Below, one piece after another: positions 33,766-42,594 of a DNA stretch of 64,000 nt (the first letter of the stretch is position 1; each line of letters starts with the position of its first letter). The notes beneath the pieces were generated by a model, which was not told where the DNA came from, did no database searches, and saw only the letters and a list, made by a program, of their open reading frames with translations. The stretch lies in NCBI GenBank assembly GCA_945877315.1, contig CAMCRP010000003.1, positions 1-64,000 of the forward strand, written 5' to 3'. The stretch comes from an uncultured Ruminococcus sp. Its GTDB lineage: Bacteria; Bacillota; Clostridia; Oscillospirales; Ruminococcaceae. A program made the translations under genes and the position numbers.

Positions 33766-35070
33766 CTACGAAACTGCTTCTGTCATCAGGCGGACGGTAT
33801 CTTCAAAGGAAAACGCTTCGTCCGTTGCCTGCTGCAAAAATGCGTTTATCTTGTCTATCTTCTTGACAGCCTCGTCCAACGCGGGATTTGAACCCTTTTT
33901 GTATGCGCCGATGGCTATCAGGTCGAAGTTTGTATTGTAAACAGACAGCAGATTTCTAAGCTTTGCGGCGGTCTGCTGCTGAGTTTTGTCGGTGATCTCG
34001 CTCATTAGTCGGGAAACGCTTTCCAGTATCTCAATGGCGGGATAATGGTTTCTCGCCGCCACCTTTCTCGACAGGATAATATGTCCGTCGATAATACCTC
34101 TTACGGTATCGGAGATAGGCTCGTTGGTGTCGTCACCCTCGACCAGAACGGTGTAAACCCCCGTAATAGAGCCTTTTTCAAAGTTTCCCGCACGTTCAAG
34201 GAGCTTTGGCATTGCCGTGTAAATGGACGGCGTGTAGCCTCTTGCAATAGGCGCTTCGCCCACTGCCAGACCTATCTCACGCTGTGCCATTGCGTAACGT
34301 GTCAGACTGTCCATCATCAGCAGGACGTTTTTCCCCTGATCCTTGAAATATTCGGCAATAGCGGTGGCGGTCATGGGACAGCGGTTACGCATCATAGCGG
34401 GCTGGTCGGAGGTAGCAACAACGAGAACGGAACGTGCCATTCCCTTTTCACCCAGATCCCTTTCGATAAACTCCAGAACCTCACGTCCACGCTCACCCAC
34501 AAGGGCGATAACGTTCACGTCCGCCTTTACCTCACGGGCTATCATACCCAGAAGTGTGGATTTACCGACGCCCGAACCTGCGAAAATGCCCATTCTCTGA
34601 CCTCTGCCGATAGTCAGCAAACCGTCAATAGCCTTCACGCCGAACTGCATAATGTCCTCTATCCTCGGACGTGTCAGGGGGTTTACGGGTTCGCCTGCTA
34701 TGGAATAGCTGTCGGTAGTTTCAATGCTGCCCTTGCCGTCAATAGGCTCACCGATAGCGTTGATTATCCGTCCGATAAGCTGATTTCCCACCTTAACGGT
34801 AAGCTTGTCGCCCGTATTGTCAACGATACAGCCGGGACCTATGCCGTCGGAATCGGTGTAGGGCATCAGCATAACTCTGCCGTTGGAAAATCCCACGACT
34901 TCGGCGAAAATGTAGTCGTCGGAGCCTTTTTTGAATATCCTGCACACATCGCCGATATTGCAGACAGGGCCGCTTGATTCGATAGTCATGCCGATTATCT
35001 TCTCGATCTTGCCCATATATCTGTAAAGCTCCGTGTTTCTCACGGCATTTCTGACAGCGGAAAAATCCAT
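33766..35070 (-). CDS. fliI: Flagellum-specific export ATPase FliI
   Basis: A 434-residue F1-ATPase-like protein that powers type III export. Walker A AGSGVGKST is at residues 164-172, followed by ALVGERGREV and the LLMMDSLTRYA Walker B region. ATG 35070 lies 4 bases after the fliH stop with AAGAGG upstream; an earlier in-frame start at 35145 would lie inside fliH. Confidence 0.96.
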   Translation of the reverse strand: MDFSAVRNAVRNTELYRYMGKIEKIIGMTIESSGPVCNIGDVCRIFKKGSDDYIFAEVVGFSNGRVMLMPYTDSDGIGPGCIVDNTGDKLTVKVGNQLIGRIINAIGEPIDGKGSIETTDSYSIAGEPVNPLTRPRIEDIMQFGVKAIDGLLTIGRGQRMGIFAGSGVGKSTLLGMIAREVKADVNVIALVGERGREVLEFIERDLGEKGMARSVLVVATSDQPAMMRNRCPMTATAIAEYFKDQGKNVLLMMDSLTRYAMAQREIGLAVGEAPIARGYTPSIYTAMPKLLERAGNFEKGSITGVYTVLVEGDDTNEPISDTVRGIIDGHIILSRKVAARNHYPAIEILESVSRLMSEITDKTQQQTAAKLRNLLSVYNTNFDLIAIGAYKKGSNPALDEAVKKIDKINAFLQQATDEAFSFEDTVRLMTEAVS

Positions 35071-35074
35071 TTTT

Positions 35075-35950
35075 TTATCCTCTTGCGCTTCGGGTATTCT
35101 TGATAATTTCCTGTAAAAAGTCCAGCTGAGTGGGGACGGACGCATCTATTATCTCCGAGCCGTTGTCGAGAATTACGGTGTTATCCTCCGCCTCGGGAAG
35201 AATTTCTATCTCGATATCGGGGATAAAGGAGATAAGCTCCTTCAGGAATTTTGCGTCTGTTTTCAGCTTTTCGGAAACCTCGCCCTTTGCCAGCGAGATC
35301 TTCACGAAATCGGAATTTCGGAAATTCTTCGCCGCCTGTGCGATGATCTCTTCAAGGATATGAGGGTCGGTTTTCAGCTCTGTGAGGGTGATTTTCCGCA
35401 CAAGCTCCATGACCGTGTCCTTCATTTCCTCCTGATTTGATATATAATACGCTTCTTTTCGGGAATTTATTTCATTTAAGAAGCCTGCTGCCGCTTTAAG
35501 GTAGCTCTCGCATTTGGCAAGACTTTCCTTTTTGCCTGTGGCATAGCCGTCCTTGTAACCGTCCTTGCGGGCGTTTTCCATGGCAATGGCTGCGTCCTGC
35601 TCCGCCCTTTTGAGATACTGCATGGCGGCTGCCCTTGCTTCGGCGGTGAGCTGTTCTGCCTGAGCCTTGGCTTCTTCGAGTATCCTGTCCCGCTCGCCGT
35701 TAATGACCATATGGCGTTCGTTCATGGCACGCTCGATGCCTGCTTCTATCTCACGCTGAATACGGGCTTCCGTTTCCTGCTGCTCCTGAATTTTGCGGAT
35801 ACGCTCCTCTTCCTCCCGCTGCTTTTGCTCACGGAAGGAGATGAACTCTTCGCTGTCCTCGGGCGGCGGCGGGAGCACTACTGTGTTGTCAATGGCAACG
35901 CTGTTATTGTAATCGAAAATTGCCTGTGAAGGCTTAACGACTTTAAGCAA
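35075..35950 (-). CDS. fliH: Flagellar export regulator FliH
   Basis: A 291-residue stator-like partner of FliI. The N-terminal half is a charged coiled coil (residues about 42-140, rich in E, R, Q and A); the C-terminal half (about 175-290) matches the V-ATPase E-subunit-like domain of FliH. It overlaps the fliG stop by 8 bases. Confidence 0.9.
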   Translation of the reverse strand: MLKVVKPSQAIFDYNNSVAIDNTVVLPPPPEDSEEFISFREQKQREEEERIRKIQEQQETEARIQREIEAGIERAMNERHMVINGERDRILEEAKAQAEQLTAEARAAAMQYLKRAEQDAAIAMENARKDGYKDGYATGKKESLAKCESYLKAAAGFLNEINSRKEAYYISNQEEMKDTVMELVRKITLTELKTDPHILEEIIAQAAKNFRNSDFVKISLAKGEVSEKLKTDAKFLKELISFIPDIEIEILPEAEDNTVILDNGSEIIDASVPTQLDFLQEIIKNTRSARG

Positions 35951-36953
35951 TTATCTCGTCCTTTCCGCCCTTTCCGATAACCAGCTCGCCTTCCTCCTCC
36001 AGATGACGAATGACCGCAACGATACGCTGCTGCGCCTCTTCAACGTCACGCATACGAACGTTATGCAGATATTCGATCTCCTGCTGGATAGACTCCTGCA
36101 TTCTCTTCGGCATATTTGCGTAAAGGGCTGCGGCAACCTCCTGGGACGAGCCCTTGATAGCCACCGCCAGATCCTTGGTTTCCACATCTCTGATGAAACG
36201 CTGGATAGACATGGAGTCCAGCGAAAGAATGTCCTCGAAAACGAACATCTTCTGTCTGATCTCTGCAACCAGCTCGGGGTTCTTGACGCCCAGCTCGTCG
36301 AAGATGAACTTTTCCGTTCCTCTGTCAACATGGTTGAGGACATCGGCAATGTAGTTGATACCGCCGACCTCCGTAACGTCCATAGAAACGACATCGGCAA
36401 ACTTCTTCTCCAGAATGTCCTCCACGGCCTTGATGGTTTCGGGAGAAGCGGAGTCCATCTTTGCGATACGCTCAACGACCTCAACACGCTTCTCCTTGGG
36501 CAGCTCGCTGAGAACGGCAGCCGCCTGATCGGAGTTGACATAGGAAAGTATAAGTGCAATAGTCTGCGGGTACTCGTTCTGCACGATAGCCAGCAGATTT
36601 TTGTAATCGGATTTTCTGACGAATTCGAACGCCTTTGTCTGCAGGGAACGGGAAACCTTGTCCATAAGTATCTTTGCCTGTTCCTCGCCGAAAGCCTTTT
36701 CGAGGATATTTCTTGCGTAATCCACGCCGCCCTCGGTAATGACCTTCTGCGTCAGACAAAGCTCATAGAATTCGTTTAAGACCTCATTAACGGTAGTAAC
36801 ATCGGTATAGGGGAGAGTGGAAACCTCGTAGGTGAGCTTTTCCACCTCGTCGTCCCCCAGAAAGCGGTAAACATTGGCGGCATTCTCCGCACCGATAGCG
36901 GTAATGACCGTTGCGCACCGCTGAATTGCAGTAAGCTCGGAAATATCACTCAT
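35943..36953 (-). CDS. fliG: Flagellar motor switch protein FliG
   Basis: A 336-residue rotor protein that converts stator ion flow to torque. The N-terminal domain binds FliF, the middle part contains YPQTIALILSYV, an EHPQ-like motif with sequence NEYPQ, and the C-terminal charged helix (ETKDLAVAIKGSSQEV) contacts MotA. It overlaps fliF and fliH by 8 bases at either end. Confidence 0.96.
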   Translation of the reverse strand: MSDISELTAIQRCATVITAIGAENAANVYRFLGDDEVEKLTYEVSTLPYTDVTTVNEVLNEFYELCLTQKVITEGGVDYARNILEKAFGEEQAKILMDKVSRSLQTKAFEFVRKSDYKNLLAIVQNEYPQTIALILSYVNSDQAAAVLSELPKEKRVEVVERIAKMDSASPETIKAVEDILEKKFADVVSMDVTEVGGINYIADVLNHVDRGTEKFIFDELGVKNPELVAEIRQKMFVFEDILSLDSMSIQRFIRDVETKDLAVAIKGSSQEVAAALYANMPKRMQESIQQEIEYLHNVRMRDVEEAQQRIVAVIRHLEEEGELVIGKGGKDEIIA

Positions 36954-38622
36954 TGTTCGTACCTCCGTCTGCGGACGCTGCCGCTGCTGACTTTTTGCCG
37001 CCTTTTGCCGCTTCGTCCTCGCCCTCTCTCATCCAGTTCTTGAGCAGCTGAGCAACGATCTGAGGACTATGCTGTGCAAATTCGCAGATCTCGCGTCTGA
37101 TAATAACTTCCTTTGTTTCCTGATCGGAATCGGAAAGGCTGGCAATGTTGAGGCCTTCCGTATCCTGAGGATTGAATACCTCGTCGATAATGCCGCCTGC
37201 GCCCGCCTGCTGAGCCTCCAGCAGAGCCTTCTCGAATTTCCTCTGCTTTTTCTTTGCGTTTCTTGAAGCAATAAACCAGATAAGCAGTGCAATAATAAGC
37301 AGTACCACAACCGCAGCTCCGCCCACAATAAGCTCCTGAGCGGTCATACCGAACATAAACTCCTCCTGCATAGCGGGAACAGTTTCGGTAAGCTTCGGCA
37401 GATTAATAACGGAAACAAGTTCGTCATTTACGCCGCTTGCCCTTGCGCAGCTTTCTGCGATCTGCTCTCTCTGAGCGTCGGAGAGATAGTCCGTGTAAAT
37501 AACGACTGCAACGGACAGTCCCTTTATGTAGTAGCCCTGTTTTTCCAGCTGAGTCTTGTAAGTGCTTACAAGATATGTTTCGGAATCGTCGCTTTCACGC
37601 CAAATGCCGCTTTCGCCGTCGGTTCCTGTGGGATAGTTGTCGTCTGCGTTAGGTTCAAGTCCCGCAAGACCGCCCGCAGCGTCTGTGGAGCCTGCTGCAT
37701 AGCTTTCGTCACGGTGCTGGAGAACGCCTGCCTGATAGCCGTCGGGATTTTCGCCTTCTGCGGCATATTCGGTGTTTTCCTGAACCTGCTTGTCAAAGTC
37801 GAGAACCGCATTTACAGCGACCTCAACGCCGTCCTCGCCGTATGCTCTTGTAAGCATTGCAAGGATCTTCTGCCTGATGGATTCCTCCATATCCGACTTG
37901 AACTTGAACTTTCTTGTTTCCTCGGCAACAACGTCAACGCTTTCCTCGCCAACCAGCAAAAGAACGCCGTTTCCGTCGGTTACGGTAATATTATCCTCCG
38001 TAAGTCCCGTACCGCCCAGAGCGTGCATGATAATGGAGTAGATACCCGATTTTTGGTTATTGTTAAGGGTAACTCCGTTTTCAAGATGCAGCGTAACGGA
38101 AACGGTAGCGGGGAGCTTGTTCTCCACAATTACCGTGTTTTTCTGCTCGGGCAGAGAGATGTTGACTATTGCCTGACGAACGCCCGAAAGAGTTTCCAGA
38201 GTAGCGGAAAGTCTTTCCTGAGTCTGAATTCTTGCAAACTCCCGCTTTTCGTAGTCGGTGGAGAACATATCTATGTTGTTTATCCAGGTGGAATAATCCA
38301 GAGAATTTTTCGGATAGCCCTGCTCGGCGAGCTTCATGGTCAGCTCGTCCTCTGTGCCCTCGGGGACGATGATCTTACCGCCTGATTTAACGGTAACATC
38401 GTAGCCCTCGCTCTGAATGATGGTGGCTATCTGCGAAGCCTCCTCCGTGTCCAGACCGTCAAAAAGCACGACTTCCTTTTTTACATTAAGTATGACCGTT
38501 ATAATTATGGCAGCCGCAACAATAACAGCAGCAACGACAATTATAAGTATTCTTCTTTTCTTCTCCTGAGCCTCCCAGAACTGGGAAAAGGAGCTTAAAA
38601 CCTTGCTGAAAGGGTTTTCCAT
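36946..38622 (-). CDS. fliF: Flagellar MS-ring protein FliF
   Basis: A 558-residue membrane protein that forms the MS ring. There are two membrane helices, at about 25-46 and 430-452. The periplasmic part contains the ring-building motifs (PKNSLDYSTW, then LEKREFA-like SVQTQERLSATLETLSGV), and the cytoplasmic tail binds FliG. An Ala/Lys/Gly-rich stretch precedes the C-terminus. Confidence 0.95.
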   Translation of the reverse strand: MENPFSKVLSSFSQFWEAQEKKRRILIIVVAAVIVAAAIIITVILNVKKEVVLFDGLDTEEASQIATIIQSEGYDVTVKSGGKIIVPEGTEDELTMKLAEQGYPKNSLDYSTWINNIDMFSTDYEKREFARIQTQERLSATLETLSGVRQAIVNISLPEQKNTVIVENKLPATVSVTLHLENGVTLNNNQKSGIYSIIMHALGGTGLTEDNITVTDGNGVLLLVGEESVDVVAEETRKFKFKSDMEESIRQKILAMLTRAYGEDGVEVAVNAVLDFDKQVQENTEYAAEGENPDGYQAGVLQHRDESYAAGSTDAAGGLAGLEPNADDNYPTGTDGESGIWRESDDSETYLVSTYKTQLEKQGYYIKGLSVAVVIYTDYLSDAQREQIAESCARASGVNDELVSVINLPKLTETVPAMQEEFMFGMTAQELIVGGAAVVVLLIIALLIWFIASRNAKKKQRKFEKALLEAQQAGAGGIIDEVFNPQDTEGLNIASLSDSDQETKEVIIRREICEFAQHSPQIVAQLLKNWMREGEDEAAKGGKKSAAAASADGGTNNE

Positions 38623-38693
38623 TTTTATGTGATTCCTTCCTTAGCCGTCCCCGAAATTGGCGTAAAACGGCGTTTATCTAGTTTTTTTGCCGC

Positions 38694-39011
38694 TTACAGC
38701 GAAATTCCCATAAGCTCCTTGTAGGCATCAACGGCAGTATTTTTAATAGCAACAAAGGTCTGCACCGCCATCTGAGCCTTTTTAGCGTTCAGATTAATGG
38801 TGTGAAGGTCGTCTATTTCGCCCATAACGAGCTTTACGCTGTCCTCCTGAGTGACACGCTGAGTTTCGGTAACAGCGTCATAAGCCTCCTTGAAAACGTC
38901 CTTGAAGGAGGGCTGGGAATCGCCCTCGGAAGCGGCGGGAGCATTTTCCATGCCAAGCTGTGTGGGGGTGTTAAGGGGTGTTATAGACGAGCTTAAAGGT
39001 ACAATAAACAT
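38694..39011 (-). CDS. fliE: Flagellar hook-basal body protein FliE
   Basis: A 105-residue adaptor joining the MS ring to the rod. The C-terminal helices (HTINLNAKKAQMAVQTFVAIKNTAVDAYKEL, split over residues 68-101) match the FliE family. It sits between flgC and fliF, as in Bacillus. Confidence 0.92.
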   Translation of the reverse strand: MFIVPLSSSITPLNTPTQLGMENAPAASEGDSQPSFKDVFKEAYDAVTETQRVTQEDSVKLVMGEIDDLHTINLNAKKAQMAVQTFVAIKNTAVDAYKELMGISL

Positions 39012-39029
39012 AATATTTTATCCTTTCGG

Positions 39030-39476
39030 TCATTTTCCAAGTTCCATAGCTTTTGTAAGCATTGCCTTAACTGCGGCAATTGCGGAAACATTTGCCTCGT
39101 AGGAACGCTGAGCCGCCAGCATATCCATGCTTTCCTTTGTCTTGTCAACGTTTGGCATATAGATGTAGCCTTCCTCGTCGGCGGCAGGATTTTCGGGGTC
39201 GTAAACGGGGACAAGGGGAGTTTCGTCCTCCACCACCTGAGTTACCTTAACGCCCGAAAGCCTGTATTTCGAAGAATGTCTGCGGGAAACCTGATCCTCA
39301 AGAGTGTCCGCAAAGGTCTTTTTCTCCATAAATACCACCATCTGACGGCGGTAAGCGTCGCCCTCCTCGGTGGCATAGGCATCGGACATGGCGATATTCT
39401 GTGAGATAACGTCCATTCTCAGACGCTGAGCGGAAAGTGCCGAAGCACCTATATCAAGGGAATTTATAAAGGACAT
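39030..39476 (-). CDS. flgC: Flagellar proximal rod protein FlgC
   Basis: A 148-residue rod subunit with the N-terminal IGASALSAQRLRMDVISQNIA segment and the C-terminal EGYIYMPNVD and MDMLAAQRSYEANVSAIAAVK motifs. It is exported by the type III apparatus. Confidence 0.94.
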   Translation of the reverse strand: MSFINSLDIGASALSAQRLRMDVISQNIAMSDAYATEEGDAYRRQMVVFMEKKTFADTLEDQVSRRHSSKYRLSGVKVTQVVEDETPLVPVYDPENPAADEEGYIYMPNVDKTKESMDMLAAQRSYEANVSAIAAVKAMLTKAMELGK

Positions 39477-39503
39477 AAGCCGCTCCTTTCAAATTTCAAC
39501 GGT

Positions 39504-39890
39504 TTACTTCTGCAATACAGCGGATATCATATCGAATTCATTGTTCATATGGTCAATAAGTGCGCTGTACTGATACTGTGCGTCAACCAGCTTCATAGCC
39601 TCGGTTTCCACGTTTACGTTGTTTTCGTCAAGGGTGAAGTTCGTGTCGGGGTCGGTAGTCGTGACCACACGCAGGGAAACGGGGCGTTTTACCTCCCTTT
39701 CCTGATCTGCGGAATGGTAAGCGCACTTGCACTGCTCCTCAGCAAGGACAAGTCCGAAGTCAACATTTTTAGCCTTATAATTAGGGGTATCGTTATTTGA
39801 GATGTTATGGCTGATGACCTTTTGCTTATACCAGACGGCGTCCAGACCCTGTTCCATCAGCTTAAAGGGGGTATTCTGAAATAAAGCCAC
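39504..39890 (-). CDS. flgB: Flagellar proximal rod protein FlgB
   Basis: A 128-residue rod subunit with KVISHNISNNDTPNYKAKNVDF near the N-terminus and VNVETEAMKLVDAQYQYSAL near the C-terminus. GTG 39890 follows AAAGGAGCGG. It is the first gene of the long flagellar operon. Confidence 0.94.
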   Translation of the reverse strand: MALFQNTPFKLMEQGLDAVWYKQKVISHNISNNDTPNYKAKNVDFGLVLAEEQCKCAYHSADQEREVKRPVSLRVVTTTDPDTNFTLDENNVNVETEAMKLVDAQYQYSALIDHMNNEFDMISAVLQK

Positions 39891-39987
39891 AAAAACCGCT
39901 CCTTTCGGATATAAATTCGTATCATTCTTATTTATTTTTATTCACAATTTTAAAAAATGGCACAACTATCACATAGTATCATTATTA

Positions 39988-40016
39988 ATTATACACCTTT
40001 TATCAAGTAAATTCAA
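39988..40016 (-). promoter_or_regulatory. Sigma-A promoter of the flgB-flhA operon
   Basis: Read on the minus strand, TTGAAT (40016-40011) and TATAAT (39993-39988) are separated by 17 bases. It lies about 100 bases before flgB, so there is a leader of about 90 bases. A sigma-A type site here suits a class of genes that make FliA rather than depend on it. Confidence 0.82.
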
Positions 40017-40107
40017 GACCGAATATTAACAAAATAAGCTGAAATTAATACAAAAAAACAAGGGAATTTTAGTGTATTTTGGATAATAAAACAATAGCAC
40101 TGAATTT

Positions 40108-40195
40108 AATGTGAAAAGCGGAAAGTGGAATAAGGGAACACCCATTTATCAGTATTTCCCAAAAATTCCACTTTTCACTCTCCACTCTCCACATT
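40108..40195. repeat. Heptad-arm inverted repeat element before flgB
   Basis: It opens AATGTGAAAAGCGGAAAGTG and closes CTCCACTCTCCACATT, and is followed by AACACTC heptamers to 40228. This is the most compact full copy of the element. Confidence 0.85.
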
Positions 40196-40228
40196 TAACT
40201 CAACACTCAACTTTCAACACTCAACACT

Positions 40229-40263
40229 AAAAAAAACGCCGCCGCACCCGAAGGCACGGCGGC
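40229..40263 (-). terminator. Terminator of the ABC ATPase gene
   Basis: On the minus strand GCCGCCGTGCC and GGTGCGGCGGC pair around a TTCG loop, followed by G and eight T residues. Confidence 0.92.
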
Positions 40264-40287
40264 AAACTATTCTTTGTAAAACAATTA

Positions 40288-41430
40288 TCAGTTGATAACA
40301 GTCTTTTCAGTTTCCTTATCGAAGATGTGGATCTTGTTAGGATCGATAGCAACCTTGATAACGTCCTGAGGTCTGGCAGTAGATCTGGGATCAACTCTTG
40401 CTGTGAGAGGAATACCCTCGCAGTTCAGGTACAAATATGTTTCAGCACCCATCATTTCGGTGATTTCAACGTTACACTCAATGATACCGGTCTTAGCAGC
40501 GGAGAGGAACATTTCCTCGTCGTGGATATTCTCGGGACGAACACCCATGATGATCTCCTTGTCAACCAGCTCGGAAAGTGCAAGGTCATCAACCTTAGCA
40601 TCGGGCAGCTCAACATAGTACTTCTTGCCTCTGGAGGTCTTAGTATCCTCGGAACCGAATTCAATGCTGTACTTACCGTCGATCTTTCTGAGAACAGCGT
40701 CAACGAAGTTCATCTGAGGAGATCCCATGAAGCCTGCAACGAACTGGTTTACGGGAGAAGCATACAGATTCTGAGGAGAATCAACCTGCTGAACGAAACC
40801 GTCCTTCATAACAACGATACGGTCACCCATGGTCATAGCCTCAGTCTGGTCATGAGTTACGTAGATGAATGTTGTACCCAGCTTCTGGTGGAGCTTGGAG
40901 ATCTCGGTTCTCATCTGAGCTCTCAGCTTAGCGTCCAGGTTGGACAGAGGCTCGTCGAGGAGGAATACCTGAGGTTCACGTACGATAGCACGGCCCAGAG
41001 CAACACGCTGTCTCTGACCACCGGAAAGAGCCTTAGGCTTTCTGTCGAGAAGGTGGGAGATGTCAAGGATTCTTGCAGCTTCTTCAACCTTACGAGCGAT
41101 CTCGTCCTTAGGAACCTTACGGAGCTTCAGACCGAAAGCCATGTTCTCGAATACTGTCATATGAGGATACAGAGCGTAGTTCTGGAAAACCATCGCGATA
41201 TCTCTGTCCTTAGGAGCAACGTCGTTTACAAGACGGTCGCCGATGTACAGCTCACCTTCGGAGATTTCTTCAAGACCTGCGATCATACGGAGGGTAGTAG
41301 ACTTACCGCATCCGGAAGGACCAACGAGAATGATGAACTCCTTGTCCTTGATCTCGAGGTTTACGTCAGAAACGGCTACTACGCCGCCGGGATACTTCTT
41401 ATAAATGTTTCTGAGTGACAAACTTGCCAT
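40288..41430 (-). CDS. msmX: Sugar ABC transporter ATPase, MsmX/UgpC type
   Basis: A 380-residue MalK-like ATPase. Walker [10 protein letters not shown] is at 37-45, the signature LSGGQRQR near 135-142, Walker [12 protein letters not shown] follows, and a C-terminal OB-type regulatory domain (about 240-380) contains MGVRPENIH. No permease or binding-protein gene is nearby. Such orphan ATPases in Bacillota energise several oligosaccharide importers, which suits an organism with a secreted glucanase. It has its own promoter and terminator. Codon use favours few synonymous codons, consistent with high expression. Confidence 0.92.
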   Translation of the reverse strand: MASLSLRNIYKKYPGGVVAVSDVNLEIKDKEFIILVGPSGCGKSTTLRMIAGLEEISEGELYIGDRLVNDVAPKDRDIAMVFQNYALYPHMTVFENMAFGLKLRKVPKDEIARKVEEAARILDISHLLDRKPKALSGGQRQRVALGRAIVREPQVFLLDEPLSNLDAKLRAQMRTEISKLHQKLGTTFIYVTHDQTEAMTMGDRIVVMKDGFVQQVDSPQNLYASPVNQFVAGFMGSPQMNFVDAVLRKIDGKYSIEFGSEDTKTSRGKKYYVELPDAKVDDLALSELVDKEIIMGVRPENIHDEEMFLSAAKTGIIECNVEITEMMGAETYLYLNCEGIPLTARVDPRSTARPQDVIKVAIDPNKIHIFDKETEKTVIN

Positions 41431-41558
41431 TTTTTGAGGACCTCCCTAAAGAATTAATTCTGCCGCAGCGTTATGTTTCCGCATTGATGCTCCGACTAAA
41501 ATTCCAATCGGATAAAAATATCCGTACGGAATAACAACACAATTTCGGCTCTGTTATT

Positions 41559-41587
41559 ATCATAACAATATTTTTAATTTTTTTCAA
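41559..41587 (-). promoter_or_regulatory. Sigma-A promoter of the ABC ATPase gene
   Basis: TTGAAA (41587-41582) and TATGAT (41564-41559) with a 17-base spacer; the leader is about 120 bases. Confidence 0.75.
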
Positions 41588-41674
41588 GACTATAATTATC
41601 CAAACTTATAATTCCGTATTTATTTAGTTTGACGAAAAAAAACCGCCGAAAATTCTTCTATCATCGAAAATATG

Positions 41675-42406
41675 TTATATTGCAATAATATTTTCGACTT
41701 CTTTGTGCAACATTTCCCGAACGGCTCCGAGAGGTAAATTTTCGTCCAGCGTGACACCGCCTATCCTTATCCGCCTGAGATATGTGACTTCACTTCCCGC
41801 CGCATGCACCATTCTTTTTACCTGATGGAATTTCCCCTCGCAAAGGGTGATATGCACCTTTTTTCTGTCCTCGGGGTCGGGGAATGTCAGCTTTGCGGGC
41901 AGACATTTTTCGCCGCCGTCAACGGTCATTCCCGATGCAAACAGCTCTATGGCGGACTCGTCCAGCGGCTGGGACAATTCTGCGTAATACAGCTTTTCCA
42001 CGTGATTTTTCGGGGAAAGCATACGGTGTGCCAAATCCCCATCGTCGGTGATGAAAACGAAGCCTTCCGTGTCCTTGTCAAGGCGTCCTGCGGGGAAAAG
42101 CCCCTTTCTGCGGAGATTTTCGGGGATAAGCTGCAAGACGGTTTCGCTCAGCTCGTCACGGGTGGCGCAGACCGTTCCTGCGGGCTTGTTGAGCATAAGA
42201 TAGACATGCTCACGGTATTCCACGGCGTTCCCTTCAATGGCAACGCTGTCGTTCCCCGGGGAAATTTTCATATCAAAAAGCTTGGCGATCTCGCCGTTTA
42301 CCGTGACTACACGCCGCTTTATAAACTCCTTTATCTCATTTCGTGAATAGCTTGTCTGCTCGGACAGATACCTGTCAAGCCGTATTTTTCCCGAGTTTTG
42401 GTGCAA
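41675..42406 (-). CDS. rsuA: 16S rRNA pseudouridine synthase, RsuA family
   Basis: A 243-residue enzyme with an N-terminal S4 RNA-binding domain (about 8-60) and a pseudouridine synthase domain with the catalytic aspartate in PAGRLDKDTEG (about 105-115) and the KEGKFHQ-like CEGKFHQVKRM motif. It probably modifies U516 of 16S rRNA. TTG 42406 is supported by AAAGGAAG 6-8 bases upstream and by a lack of a nearby ATG. Confidence 0.88.
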   Translation of the reverse strand: MHQNSGKIRLDRYLSEQTSYSRNEIKEFIKRRVVTVNGEIAKLFDMKISPGNDSVAIEGNAVEYREHVYLMLNKPAGTVCATRDELSETVLQLIPENLRRKGLFPAGRLDKDTEGFVFITDDGDLAHRMLSPKNHVEKLYYAELSQPLDESAIELFASGMTVDGGEKCLPAKLTFPDPEDRKKVHITLCEGKFHQVKRMVHAAGSEVTYLRRIRIGGVTLDENLPLGAVREMLHKEVENIIAI

Positions 42407-42426
42407 TTCTATCTTCCTTTCTAAAT

Positions 42427-42576
42427 AATGTGGAAAGTGGGAAGTGAAAAGTGAAATTAAAAGTTTCGTCCACTCCTTTAAATTTATTCACACTGTCGAT
42501 AGGCGAAAAAAGTAGTTTCCCACTATTTTACGGCAACCCGATAAAATTCCACTTTCCACTTTTCACTTTTCACATT
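42427..42576. repeat. Heptad-arm inverted repeat element between rsuA and recG
   Basis: It opens AATGTGGAAAGTGGGAAGTG and closes CTTTTCACTTTTCACATT. It fills the gap between the recG stop and the rsuA ribosome site. Confidence 0.85.
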
Positions 42577-42594
42577 TCTTATAGCTTTCCACTT

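Larger units (their letters stand above)
39891..40287. other. Intergenic region before the flagellar operon
   Basis: No gene is seen in these 397 bases. They hold the flgB leader and promoter (39988-40016), a heptad-arm element (40108-40195), an AACACTC heptamer array (40196-40228) and the terminator of the ABC ATPase gene (40229-40263). Confidence 0.8.
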